A DNA stretch of 64,000 bases from Altericroceibacterium spongiae. Lineage in GTDB: Bacteria; Pseudomonadota; Alphaproteobacteria; Sphingomonadales; Sphingomonadaceae. The position numbers and the translations under genes are program-made. Under the pieces are notes generated by a model. The model saw only the letters and a program-made list of their open reading frames with translations. It did not search any database and was not told the origin of the DNA. Shown piece after piece: positions 16,037 to 24,607 of the stretch; within the stretch, counting starts at the first letter, position 1, and every line of letters starts with the position of its first letter. The DNA lies in assembly GCF_003610805.1 (NCBI RefSeq), contig NZ_RAPF01000001.1:372001-436000 (forward strand), written 5' to 3'.

Positions 16037-17566
16037 ATGAGCCTTAACGCTCTCTTAGAAGAAATGCGTGCAGCACTCTGGACGGTCTGGAATCGCCGCT
16101 GGATTGCTCTGGCAGTGGCCTGGGGTATCTGCCTGCTGGGCTGGCTGGCAGTGGCATTGGTGCCTAATTCTTATCAGTCTAATGCGCGTATCTTCATTCA
16201 ACTTGATGATGTTCTGGCTCAGCAGATCGGTATTGGTTCAGGTAGCCGTCAAAAAGATATTCAGCGTATTCGCCAGACATTGACCAGTGCAGTCAATCTG
16301 GAGAAGGTCGTTCGTTCTACCCGTATCGGAGACACGGTGACTTCGCCGGTTCAGATGGAAACGGCAGTTAATGTGCTTGCTAAGGAAATACAGGTTTCCA
16401 GTCAGGGCGATAATCTTTTTGAAATAACTGCGACTAGCGGGCGTGGCGATTTATCCGATAGCGAGAACGCGCAACTGGCGCAGGAGATCGTGCAGCGCAT
16501 GATAGATATTTTCCGCGAGGAAAATCTGGGTGGATCACGCGGAGAAATGCGTGAGACACTGTCTTTTCTCGACCAGCAGCTGGCAGAGCGTGAAAAACAG
16601 CTCGCTGATGCGGAACAGCGGCGGCTACAATTCGAGGCGGAAAATCCCGAGTTGATTGGCGGGGCGCAGGCGATTGCGACCAAACTGAGTTCGTCGCGCG
16701 CCGAATTGCGCAGTGTGGAAGCAGATCTTGCTGCCGCACGAACGGCGTTGGCAGCCATCGACGGGCAATTAGCCGATACACCCCGTATTTTGACAGGGCA
16801 GGGCGGTACGGGACCTGCCGCCGCTTTAGCTCAGGCTCAGGCGAGTCTTGCAGGAATGCAGGCCCGAGGTTTGACAGATGAACATCCTGACGTAATTGCG
16901 GTAAAGCGTCAGATCGCTGCGTTGCAACAGCAGGTCAACAATATGGGCGGAGCGGCAACCGGCGGCACACCTAATCCGGCTTATAGCTCCCTTCAGGCCA
17001 TCCGTGTGGAGCGGCAGGCGAATGTGCAGGCCCTGCAATCGCGGGCTTCTGCCTTACGTTCCGAAATCGCTTCGATCAGTACCGATCAGGTGAACGAGCC
17101 AGGGGCAGCAGCTGAGGCTCAGCGGATAAGCCGCGACTATGACGTGCTTCGCAAGCAATATGACAAGTTGTTGCAGGATCGTGAGGAGCTGCGCTTGCGT
17201 GGGCAGGTCGAGAATGAACGCAGCGCTATCAAGTTTGAAGTGATCGATCCGCCTTCCAGTCCCAGAACGCCTTCTGCCCCCCATCGGCCTTTATTGCTGG
17301 CCGGTGTATTGATCGTTGGCATGGGTGCAGGTTGCGCAGTGGCTTTTGCTTTAGGGCAGATCAACGGTTCTTTCGCAACTGCCGCCAAGTTGGAGCGAAA
17401 TATCGGTTTGCAGGTAATTGGCACGATTTCGAATGTACTCACCGATGCGGCAAAAGAACGCAGGGCCAAACAGTTGCGATTGTTTGCGGGCGCTTCGGCC
17501 GCATTGGGAGGTCTTTTTGTGATATTGCTGGCGGTGGAGTTCTTCCAGCGTGGCATGGTGGCATAG
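16037..17566 (+). CDS. XrtA-system polysaccharide chain-length determinant (Wzz/GumC-like)
   Basis: A 509-residue inner-membrane co-polymerase. One transmembrane helix lies near residues 22-43 (WIALAVAWGICLLGWLAVAL). A Wzz domain and a long periplasmic coiled coil of ~200 residues follow (QLAEREKQLADAEQRRLQFE and later segments). The proline-rich segment before the second membrane helix reads PPSSPRTPSAPHRPLLLAG, and a further helix lies at the C terminus. It sets polymer length and links the tyrosine autokinase to the exporter. The kinase is a separate downstream gene. It follows the export lipoprotein gene by 2 bases. Confidence 0.9.
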   Translation: MSLNALLEEMRAALWTVWNRRWIALAVAWGICLLGWLAVALVPNSYQSNARIFIQLDDVLAQQIGIGSGSRQKDIQRIRQTLTSAVNLEKVVRSTRIGDTVTSPVQMETAVNVLAKEIQVSSQGDNLFEITATSGRGDLSDSENAQLAQEIVQRMIDIFREENLGGSRGEMRETLSFLDQQLAEREKQLADAEQRRLQFEAENPELIGGAQAIATKLSSSRAELRSVEADLAAARTALAAIDGQLADTPRILTGQGGTGPAAALAQAQASLAGMQARGLTDEHPDVIAVKRQIAALQQQVNNMGGAATGGTPNPAYSSLQAIRVERQANVQALQSRASALRSEIASISTDQVNEPGAAAEAQRISRDYDVLRKQYDKLLQDREELRLRGQVENERSAIKFEVIDPPSSPRTPSAPHRPLLLAGVLIVGMGAGCAVAFALGQINGSFATAAKLERNIGLQVIGTISNVLTDAAKERRAKQLRLFAGASAALGGLFVILLAVEFFQRGMVA

Positions 17567-17575
17567 GAGTACAGG

Positions 17576-18553
17576 GTGACAGATCAGAAAAAAATCCCGC
17601 TCCCGCCGGAAAATAAGAAATCTCGCAAGTCGTTGTTTGAACAGGCTGAGGACACTTTTGGGTTGAAAAAGCTCAAAGCCGCTCCAGTGCCTGAGAAACT
17701 GGCGGAGGGACGTGTTAAGCGCCCTCAGGGTGTCCAACATCAAAAGCCCGCTGATAGTGAACAGGCGGCTTCGGCACCGGCCGCTCCGCCACCACCGAGG
17801 CCATTATCATTCTCGCGGAAACGCCAGCCGATTAATCGTGAATTACTGCTGGAAGATGGCATGATTGTGCCGGGCGGCCCGACAACGACTTTGCTGGAGG
17901 AATTTCGCATTGTGAAGCGCGAAGTTCTGCGCAAAGTTCGGGAGAATGAACGGCAGGGCCTGTCTGCCGCCGCGCAGCGTGTACTGGTCTGTTCGCCTTT
18001 GCCCAATGAAGGGAAGACATTCTGTGCGACGAACCTGGCTCTCGCTATCGCAGCCGAAAAAGACAGCGAAGTGCTGCTGGTTGATGCCGATTTCGCTAAG
18101 CCGTCAATTCTTTCCACCCTTGGTCTGACCAGTTCAGGGCCGGGGCTGATGGATGCACTGGCCAACCCGCTTATTCGTGTAGAAGACTGTATTCTGGCTA
18201 CCGATGTGCCGGGTTTGTGGGTTTTGCCGGCAGGCAATCAGAGCAGTGCAGACAGCGAATATCTATCAAGCAACAAAACGGCGGCTTTGCTTGATCAACT
18301 GACCGCCGGTGCACCGCACCGGATGATTATTTTTGATTCTCCACCCGCTTTGGTTGCCTCGCCAGCAGCTGAACTGGCTAAATATGTTGGTCAGGCACTG
18401 GTCGTGGTGCGGGCAGACAAGACGGGGCAAAGCGCTCTTGAGGATGCCTTGTCGCTTCTGTCGCATTGTCCCGATGTGAAATTGCTCCTTAATGGAGCCA
18501 ATTTCAGCCCGAGTGGTCGACGTTTCGGCAGCTATTATGGCTACGAGGGATAA
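17576..18553 (+). CDS. XrtA-associated tyrosine autokinase (BY-kinase)
   Basis: A 325-residue cytoplasmic BY-kinase that would regulate polymerisation and export by cycles of autophosphorylation with the Wzz-like partner encoded just upstream. A basic, proline-rich linker (~80 residues) precedes the kinase. The deviant Walker A is CSPLPNEGKTFCATNL (residues 139-154), Walker A' is LLVDADFAKPS (Asp170, Asp172) and Walker B is MIIFDSPPAL. The C terminus GSYYGYEG holds three tyrosines, the expected autophosphorylation cluster, though shorter than in Wzc. The start codon is GTG at 17576, 9 bases after the chain-length gene. Confidence 0.9.
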   Translation: MTDQKKIPLPPENKKSRKSLFEQAEDTFGLKKLKAAPVPEKLAEGRVKRPQGVQHQKPADSEQAASAPAAPPPPRPLSFSRKRQPINRELLLEDGMIVPGGPTTTLLEEFRIVKREVLRKVRENERQGLSAAAQRVLVCSPLPNEGKTFCATNLALAIAAEKDSEVLLVDADFAKPSILSTLGLTSSGPGLMDALANPLIRVEDCILATDVPGLWVLPAGNQSSADSEYLSSNKTAALLDQLTAGAPHRMIIFDSPPALVASPAAELAKYVGQALVVVRADKTGQSALEDALSLLSHCPDVKLLLNGANFSPSGRRFGSYYGYEG

Positions 18554-18557
18554 CCCG

Positions 18558-20237
18558 ATGGGGATGAGCTATGCATCTCTGACAGTCATTACTTGCGCCT
18601 GTTTGGCGATGCCTTCGCTCGCTCTCGCGCAGGATGATAACTTGTCGGAAGGGCGAGAAACTCCGGGAAGCGATAGCGGCCTCCCAGGTGCAGCATCGCG
18701 GCCGGTGGATATCAGGCCCTATATCGAAGCTGCGCAAGTGCTGAATACGGAATTGTCGCCAGGTGATGATGTGGTGACCTATACGCGGCTGGCAGCGGGC
18801 GTCGATGCACTGCTTCGAGGACGCAACACCTCAGCCGCTGTATCGCTGCGTTATGAAAGACGGATAGACTGGGGAGATAATAGCGGCAATGATGGTGACA
18901 CGCTGAGCGGTTTGGCGCGTGTTTCCGCCTCCGTTATTCCGCGTACCCTGAGTATCGAGGCCGGAGCGATGGCTTCACGCCAGACCTATGGTGACAATGG
19001 TGCTGCTACTGCCGGGGGACTGGTTGATAGTGACTGGACTCGACAAATCTATTCGGTCTTTGCTGGCCCATCGTTCACTACCAATGCTGGTCATGCGCAG
19101 GTTGAGGCGGGGTATCGTATCGGATATACGCGTGTAGATGAGCCATCGGGTGTGACTGCCGCCAACAATGCGACGCTGGTGGATTCCTTCGATGACAGTG
19201 TGACCCAACAGGCCACAGCACGGATCAGTACGCGGCCGGGCAAGATATTGCCGGTTGGTTTGGGACTGACCGGTCAGTGGGCGCAGGAAGACATATCCAA
19301 TCTCGATCAACGTGTGCGTAACAATTATCTGCGCGCTGATGTGACTGTTCCGATTATCCCTGAACTGGCCGTGATCGGTGGCGTGGGCTATGAAGATGTC
19401 AAAGTGTCAAGCCGTGATGTCTTGCGTGATGAGAATGATAATCCGGTAGTAAATTCCAAAGGGCGCTACGTTACCGATAAAAGTGAACCGCGCCAGATAT
19501 CCTATGATGCGGATGGTCTGATCTGGGACATCGGGGTGCAGTGGCGCCCGAGTTCGCGAATGTCGTTGGAAGCCCATTACGGCCATCGCTATGATTCCAG
19601 CACCTATTATGGCAGTCTCAGTTACACGCCTGACAGGCGGAGCCATATAAATCTCTCGGTCTATGATACGATTTCAGGTTTTGGCGGCGAGCTTAGTGAC
19701 GGCATAAATTCGCTATCGACTGATTTTGTCGCTTATCGAAATCCGATTAGTGGTGATTTGTCGGGCTGTGTCACAGGTGAGGAAAGCGGCGGCAATTGTT
19801 TGATTGGTGCATTGGGACCGATCCGTTCGCTAACCTATCGGACACGAGGCGCAATTTTCAGCTATTCGCTCAATCTTGGGCGAACGACGACCGGCCTTGG
19901 CTTCGGTGGTGAAAGTCGTAAATATATCACGCCGGAAGGCCCGATCTTTGCCGACTACGCTGGACTGGTCGATCGCACTTATTGGGTCTCGATCTTCGCA
20001 TCACGCCAACTTGACACTCGCTCAAACTTACGTGGTGATATCTATGCCAACTGGTTAGATAGCGGTCTTCCCATGACCAGCGATGGCGTGGGATGGAGCG
20101 CATCGCTCGCCTATTATCGTAATCTGATGAACGGACTGACCGGAACCGCTGCTCTCGGGCTGGATGGTTTCACGCGCGAAGACGCAGCCGACTACCTTGT
20201 CGGTTCGGCTTTGCTGGGTTTGCGCTATTCATTCTGA
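18558..20237 (+). CDS. PEP-CTERM/XrtA-associated outer-membrane beta-barrel (TIGR03016-like)
   Basis: A 559-residue predicted outer-membrane protein. A signal peptide (GMSYASLTVITCACLAMPS, cut after ALAQ) is followed by a short polar linker. The rest is built of alternating amphipathic strands rich in Tyr, Gly, Asp and Ser (VSLRYERRIDWGDN, IGYTRVDEP, LEAHYGHRYDSSTYYG), ending in ALLGLRYSF with a terminal Phe, the usual barrel-insertion signal. Proteins like it occur only in XrtA-type loci and are thought to help polysaccharide pass the outer membrane. ATG 18558 has a GAGGGA ribosome-binding site 7 bases upstream; ATG 18564 is possible. Confidence 0.85.
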   Translation: MGMSYASLTVITCACLAMPSLALAQDDNLSEGRETPGSDSGLPGAASRPVDIRPYIEAAQVLNTELSPGDDVVTYTRLAAGVDALLRGRNTSAAVSLRYERRIDWGDNSGNDGDTLSGLARVSASVIPRTLSIEAGAMASRQTYGDNGAATAGGLVDSDWTRQIYSVFAGPSFTTNAGHAQVEAGYRIGYTRVDEPSGVTAANNATLVDSFDDSVTQQATARISTRPGKILPVGLGLTGQWAQEDISNLDQRVRNNYLRADVTVPIIPELAVIGGVGYEDVKVSSRDVLRDENDNPVVNSKGRYVTDKSEPRQISYDADGLIWDIGVQWRPSSRMSLEAHYGHRYDSSTYYGSLSYTPDRRSHINLSVYDTISGFGGELSDGINSLSTDFVAYRNPISGDLSGCVTGEESGGNCLIGALGPIRSLTYRTRGAIFSYSLNLGRTTTGLGFGGESRKYITPEGPIFADYAGLVDRTYWVSIFASRQLDTRSNLRGDIYANWLDSGLPMTSDGVGWSASLAYYRNLMNGLTGTAALGLDGFTREDAADYLVGSALLGLRYSF

Positions 20238-20257
20238 AGCCCTGAGGAGATACGACT

Positions 20258-21397
20258 ATGTTCGAAGAATTTTACGGGCTGAAAGGCAAGCCTTTTCAAC
20301 TAACGCCTGACCCGGCGTTCTTTTATCGCTCCATCACGCATCGTAAAGCACTGTCCTATCTTGGATATGGCCTCGCTCAGGGCGAGGGGTTTATCGTCAT
20401 CACAGGTGAGGTCGGGTCGGGCAAGTCTACGCTCGTTGCTCATTTGGTGGATACAGTCGATCCCGAGCAACTTACCGTTGGTCAGGCCTATACCGGGAAG
20501 CTGGACAGCGAAGATATTGTTCATATCGTTGCGCAAGGTTTTGGCCTTGCTGTTGAAGGAATGGATAAGACATCCACTCTCACAGAGATTGAAGCTTTCT
20601 TGCATGAAGAAGCGCGTGAAGGACGGCGTTGCCTGTTGGTCGTCGATGAAGCGCAAAATCTCTCTGTGTCGGCGCTTGAAGAATTGCGAATGCTGTCGAA
20701 CTTCCAGCTCGGCAACCATCCGCTTTTGCAGACGCTTTTGTTAGGACAGCCTGAGTTTCGTAAAACGTTGCAAACCGATGCTTCGCTTGAACAATTGCGT
20801 CAGCGTGTGATCGCCGCGCATCATCTCGATGCAATGCAGGAAGAGGAACTGGAGCCCTATATGACACACCGCCTGACGCAGGTCGGGTGGAATGGATTGC
20901 CGTCATTTGAGCCCGATGTGTTCCACAAGCTTTATCGGGCCAGCGGTGGTATACCGCGGCGTATCAACCAGATTGCTAATCGCTTGCTATTGCAAGGTGC
21001 GCTTGAGGAACAGTCTCACATTGAGGGCGAAATGCTCGATATCGTGCTTGACGATATGAAGTCGGAGAAATCTGCGGAAGATGTGAACGGTGAACAGACG
21101 CCGGTATGGGAAAGCGCCAATCAGCCCGCTGCACAGCTTGATCCCAAGCTGGTCGAAGACCTTCTAACGGAACGCGATGCAAAGATAGCTGAGCTGCAAG
21201 AAGCTGTTTTGCAGCTTGCCAGCCAGCAGAAGGCCGATGAAGAGGTTATGCAGACGGTGCGCGAAAATGACGAATTGCGTCAAAAAATTGCACGCATCGA
21301 AGCTAAAATGTTCGAGCAGGAACGGACCATTCGCCAGACATTGACCATGTTGATCGAATGGATTGAAGCGGAAATGGATGAAAGCCAGGCAGCCTGA
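20258..21397 (+). CDS. XrtA-associated AAA ATPase (ExeA/GspA-like)
   Basis: A 379-residue ATPase beginning MFEEFYGLKGKPFQLTPDP, the hallmark N terminus of the ExeA-like group. Walker A GEVGSGKST spans residues 50-58, and Walker B LLVVDEAQNLS has Asp130-Glu131. Sensor-type motifs are in LRQRVIAAHHLDAM, and GGIPRRINQIANRLLL is the sensor 2 region. The C-terminal ~100 residues, after a polar linker, form a long coiled coil (LLTERDAKIAELQEAVLQLA and on). It probably assembles or energises the export machinery at the inner membrane. It lies 20 bases after the barrel gene. Confidence 0.9.
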   Translation: MFEEFYGLKGKPFQLTPDPAFFYRSITHRKALSYLGYGLAQGEGFIVITGEVGSGKSTLVAHLVDTVDPEQLTVGQAYTGKLDSEDIVHIVAQGFGLAVEGMDKTSTLTEIEAFLHEEAREGRRCLLVVDEAQNLSVSALEELRMLSNFQLGNHPLLQTLLLGQPEFRKTLQTDASLEQLRQRVIAAHHLDAMQEEELEPYMTHRLTQVGWNGLPSFEPDVFHKLYRASGGIPRRINQIANRLLLQGALEEQSHIEGEMLDIVLDDMKSEKSAEDVNGEQTPVWESANQPAAQLDPKLVEDLLTERDAKIAELQEAVLQLASQQKADEEVMQTVRENDELRQKIARIEAKMFEQERTIRQTLTMLIEWIEAEMDESQAA

Positions 21398-21420
21398 TCT
21401 TCTAAAAGGAAAATCGGCTG

Positions 21421-22323
21421 ATGAATATGGCCTCATCAAAACACCACGTACAGCACAAACAGAGGCTTGTGAGTGGTATGTCCGTGGATATCGAGGACTG
21501 GTTTCAGGTCGGTGCTTTCGAGAAAGTAATTGACCGGAGAGACTGGAACGGACTGAGCGACAGGGTCGACCGCAATGTCAGGCTGATCCTCGATCTGTTC
21601 GATGAGGCTTGCGTTAAAGCAACATTTTTCACGCTAGGCTGGGTGGCTGCGCGGCATAACTCATTGATGCAGGAACTGGTTGCTAGAGGCCATGAGGTTG
21701 CGAGTCATGGCTGGGATCATGAGCGGGTTTTCACTATGGATCGCGCACAGTTTGCGGCCGATATTGATCGCGCGCGCAAGCAGATAGAGGACGCTGGCGG
21801 GGTAAGAGTGCAAGGCTATCGCGCACCAAGCTTTTCGATCGATTCACGCACACCGTGGGCTTTTGAGGTGCTTGCGGAGAAAGGTTATCGTTATTCGTCC
21901 AGTGTAGCACCTATCAGGCACGATCACTACGGTTGGGCTGAAGCACCGCCTTTCGCCTTCCACCCACTCGAAGGGCAGGATCTGATCGAAATACCCGTAA
22001 CCACAGCAAAATTGGGATCTCGGCGTCTCGGAGCCGGGGGAGGTGGTTTTTTCCGCATATTGCCCTATCATTTCAGCCGCTGGGCTATTTCTCAAAACAT
22101 ATATAAATTCGAGCGGCCCGCTGTGTTCTATTTCCATCCATGGGAAATTGATCCTGACCAACCACGTGTGGCTGCAGCTCCTCTGCGTTCGCGATTGCGC
22201 CACTATACCAAGCTGGAACATATGGCGGGCAAGTTGCGGCGTCTTTTAAAGGAATTCTCCTGGGGGCGCATGGATGAGTTGGCGCAGGTGGAAAAAGCAC
22301 GGCTGGAAAGCGAGGCCGTGTGA
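21421..22323 (+). CDS. XrtA-system polysaccharide deacetylase
   Basis: A 300-residue NodB/CE4-fold deacetylase expected to remove N-acetyl groups from the polysaccharide. Motif 1 is SVDIEDWFQV (Asp23 and Asp26, base and metal ligand), motif 2 is HEVASHGWDHERVF (two metal-binding His), motif 3 is GYRAPSFSID, and a later motif is FYFHPWEID. The DIEDWFQ variant is typical of the exosortase-linked subgroup. No signal peptide is obvious, so it may act in the cytoplasm on lipid-linked precursor. ATG 21421 is used; 21427 is also possible. Its TGA overlaps the GTG of the FemAB gene. Confidence 0.9.
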   Translation: MNMASSKHHVQHKQRLVSGMSVDIEDWFQVGAFEKVIDRRDWNGLSDRVDRNVRLILDLFDEACVKATFFTLGWVAARHNSLMQELVARGHEVASHGWDHERVFTMDRAQFAADIDRARKQIEDAGGVRVQGYRAPSFSIDSRTPWAFEVLAEKGYRYSSSVAPIRHDHYGWAEAPPFAFHPLEGQDLIEIPVTTAKLGSRRLGAGGGGFFRILPYHFSRWAISQNIYKFERPAVFYFHPWEIDPDQPRVAAAPLRSRLRHYTKLEHMAGKLRRLLKEFSWGRMDELAQVEKARLESEAV

Positions 22324-23375
22324 ATTTCCTGATAGCTGAAGGCGGCGCGGTGTTACGGGAAGCCGTTTTGCACGACCCCCTTGAAGCTCAACGGATAGAG
22401 CAGTTTGTTGCGTCTCGTAAGGGAACGCTTTTTCAGCGTCCTGCATGGCTATTCGGTGTTGAACAAGGCACCGGACAGACGGCGCGCGGTTTGCTGCTCG
22501 AACGGAATGGTGAGGTCGCCGCATGGTTGCCAGTCAGCGAAGTGCATTCACCTATTTTCGGTCGAATGCTAGCGTCCAGCGGTTTCGCAGTCGGCGGTGG
22601 TGTGCTGGGGAAAGAAGCAGATGCGATAATTCTATGCCGTGCAGCTGAGATTCTGGCTGAGCGCTTGTCTTGTCCGACAATCGAATTGCGTGGTGGAACT
22701 GCGCCGAAGAACTGGAGCTGGCGCCGCGAAAGCCATTGCGGTTTCGTTCGCCTTCTGGCTACTGATAATGAAGCGCAGTTGATGGCCATTCCGCGTAAGC
22801 AGCGCGCAGAAATTCGTAAAAGCCTGAAGATCGATTTGCAGATTACAATTGGCACTGAGGAAGAAGATCGCGCGGCTCATTATGCCGTTTATGCTGAAAG
22901 TGTGCACAATCTAGGAACACCGGTTTTTCCGCGCAGCTTGTTCGATGCCATGCTGGCCAGGCTAGATAGTGATGTCCTAACAGTATGGCATGAGGGTGTG
23001 CCTGTCGCCAGCGTTCTTTCTTTTTATCACGATGGAGCCGTGATGCCATACTGGGGTGGCGGGACATATGCTGCACGTCGGTTGCGTGCCAATGACCGAA
23101 TGTACTTTGAATTGATGTGCCATGCTCGCGAAAGAGGATGTGAACGCTTCGATTTCGGTCGTTCGAAGACACAAAGTGGCCCTTATTTCTTTAAGAGGAA
23201 TTGGGGATTCGAACCACAATCGCTCGCATATGCAAGCTGGACTGCACCAGGGGAAAAAGCGCGTAACGCCGATCCGACCAGCAAACGCCATGCTGCGCGG
23301 ATCGCTTTGTGGAAGAAGTTGCCTTTACCCATTGCAAACCGGCTTGGGCCTTGGATTGCGAGAGGCTTGGGATGA
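22320..23375 (+). CDS. FemAB family XrtA/PEP-CTERM-associated protein
   Basis: A 351-residue protein with the FemAB/GNAT-like double fold. Motifs include AIPRKQRAEIRKSLKIDL (the KxRxxIRKA-like helix of the family), VPVASVLSFYHDGAVMPYWGGG, and ERGCERFDFGRSKTQSGPYFFKRNWGFEP near the end. FemAB proteins transfer an aminoacyl group from aminoacyl-tRNA or another activated donor; here the acceptor is probably the polysaccharide or a lipid-linked sugar. The start is GTG at 22320, overlapping the deacetylase stop (GTGTGA). Its own TGA overlaps the glycosyltransferase ATG. Donor and acceptor are unknown. Confidence 0.85.
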   Translation: MNFLIAEGGAVLREAVLHDPLEAQRIEQFVASRKGTLFQRPAWLFGVEQGTGQTARGLLLERNGEVAAWLPVSEVHSPIFGRMLASSGFAVGGGVLGKEADAIILCRAAEILAERLSCPTIELRGGTAPKNWSWRRESHCGFVRLLATDNEAQLMAIPRKQRAEIRKSLKIDLQITIGTEEEDRAAHYAVYAESVHNLGTPVFPRSLFDAMLARLDSDVLTVWHEGVPVASVLSFYHDGAVMPYWGGGTYAARRLRANDRMYFELMCHARERGCERFDFGRSKTQSGPYFFKRNWGFEPQSLAYASWTAPGEKARNADPTSKRHAARIALWKKLPLPIANRLGPWIARGLG

Positions 23376-24604
23376 CCGGTGAAGTTCTTTTTTTGGCACA
23401 TCGTATTCCCTTTCCGCCGGATCGCGGAGATAAAATTCGTTCGCATCATCTGTTGAAGCACCTGGCGCAGCTTGCCCCTGTCCATGTGGCTTGTTTTGTC
23501 GATAATAGCAGCGATATGGCGCATGAAGGCGATCTCGCTACTATCGCGAGAAGCTATCGATTGATTGATCGCAAGAAGTCGCTGCCGTTGGCGGGACTGG
23601 AAGCGTTAGTGAAGCGGGAAGCTGTTAGTCTTGCAGCATTTCGTTCTCAGTCGCTGAAAGATTACGTTGCGAAACTTTTGTCTGAGCGCCCCATCGAGAC
23701 GATCTATGTTTTTTCAGGGCAGATGGGGCAGTATGTTCCTGAAGGCTTCGCCGGTCAGGTTATTCTTGATCTGGTCGATGTCGATTCTGCCAAGTTTGAA
23801 GCGTATGCTCCGGGCATGTCGCAGCCAATGCGTTGGATCAATGAGCGGGAAGGTCGTTTATTGAAAGAGGAGGAGCAGCGCTTGGTTGAAAGAGCCGATG
23901 AGGTTCTTCTTGTGAGCGATTCTGAAGTGGAGTTATTGCGCAGACGTTTGCTGGCACCGATTGCCGGTTCGAACAAAATTCGGGCGCTGAGCAATGGTAT
24001 AAATTCGAATTTTTTTAATCCGGCATTGGTTGCGCCTGAGCCGGAATTAGCTTCCAGCCGTGGGCCGCATTATGTCTTTACAGGGCAGATGGATTACCCT
24101 CCCAATGTTACTGCGGCTCTTCGAGTGATTTCTCGATTACTGCCCGCCATTCGGGAGGTTATGCCTGAAGCACAATTTCATATTGTCGGTCGAAACCCTG
24201 TCCCGAAACTACGTGAGTACGATGGTGTGAAGGGGTGTCGTGTTTGGGGTGAGGTTGAGGATATCAGGCCGTTTCTTCTTAGCGCCGATTGTGTGTTGGT
24301 TCCCTTGGAAATCGCTCGCGGCGTCCAGAATAAAGTGTTGGAAGCTATGGCAATGGGCTGCGCAGTTGTACTGAGCAAACAGGCTGCCACCGGTATCGGA
24401 GCGACTGATCAACTGCACTTTCTCGTTGCTGATGGTGATAAACCATTTGTTCAGGCAGCTTTGCAGGCAGTCAAAGAGGAAAACCGAATTTCTCTAGGCG
24501 AAGCTGCGAGACATTTCGTGGTTGAAACGAAGAGTTGGCAAGCCATGCTCGAACCGCTTGCCGACCTGGTTAAAGCCGGACTTCGTAGGCGGCAAAGGCT
24601 CTGA
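23372..24604 (+). CDS. PEP-CTERM/XrtA-system glycosyltransferase (TIGR03087-like, GT4 type)
   Basis: A 410-residue GT-B glycosyltransferase that would add a sugar to the lipid-linked repeat unit on the cytoplasmic side of the inner membrane. It begins EVLFLAHRIPFPPDRGDKIR, characteristic of this group. The linker is VFTGQMDYPPNVTAALRVI, the donor-site region is FHIVGRNPVPKLREYDGVKG, and the GT4 motif is VPLEIARGVQNKVLEAMAMG, with Glu for nucleotide-sugar binding. ATG 23372 overlaps the FemAB stop (ATGA). The xrtA gene begins 3 bases after its TGA. Donor sugar and linkage cannot be read from sequence. Confidence 0.88.
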   Translation: MTGEVLFLAHRIPFPPDRGDKIRSHHLLKHLAQLAPVHVACFVDNSSDMAHEGDLATIARSYRLIDRKKSLPLAGLEALVKREAVSLAAFRSQSLKDYVAKLLSERPIETIYVFSGQMGQYVPEGFAGQVILDLVDVDSAKFEAYAPGMSQPMRWINEREGRLLKEEEQRLVERADEVLLVSDSEVELLRRRLLAPIAGSNKIRALSNGINSNFFNPALVAPEPELASSRGPHYVFTGQMDYPPNVTAALRVISRLLPAIREVMPEAQFHIVGRNPVPKLREYDGVKGCRVWGEVEDIRPFLLSADCVLVPLEIARGVQNKVLEAMAMGCAVVLSKQAATGIGATDQLHFLVADGDKPFVQAALQAVKEENRISLGEAARHFVVETKSWQAMLEPLADLVKAGLRRRQRL

Positions 24605-24607
24605 GCC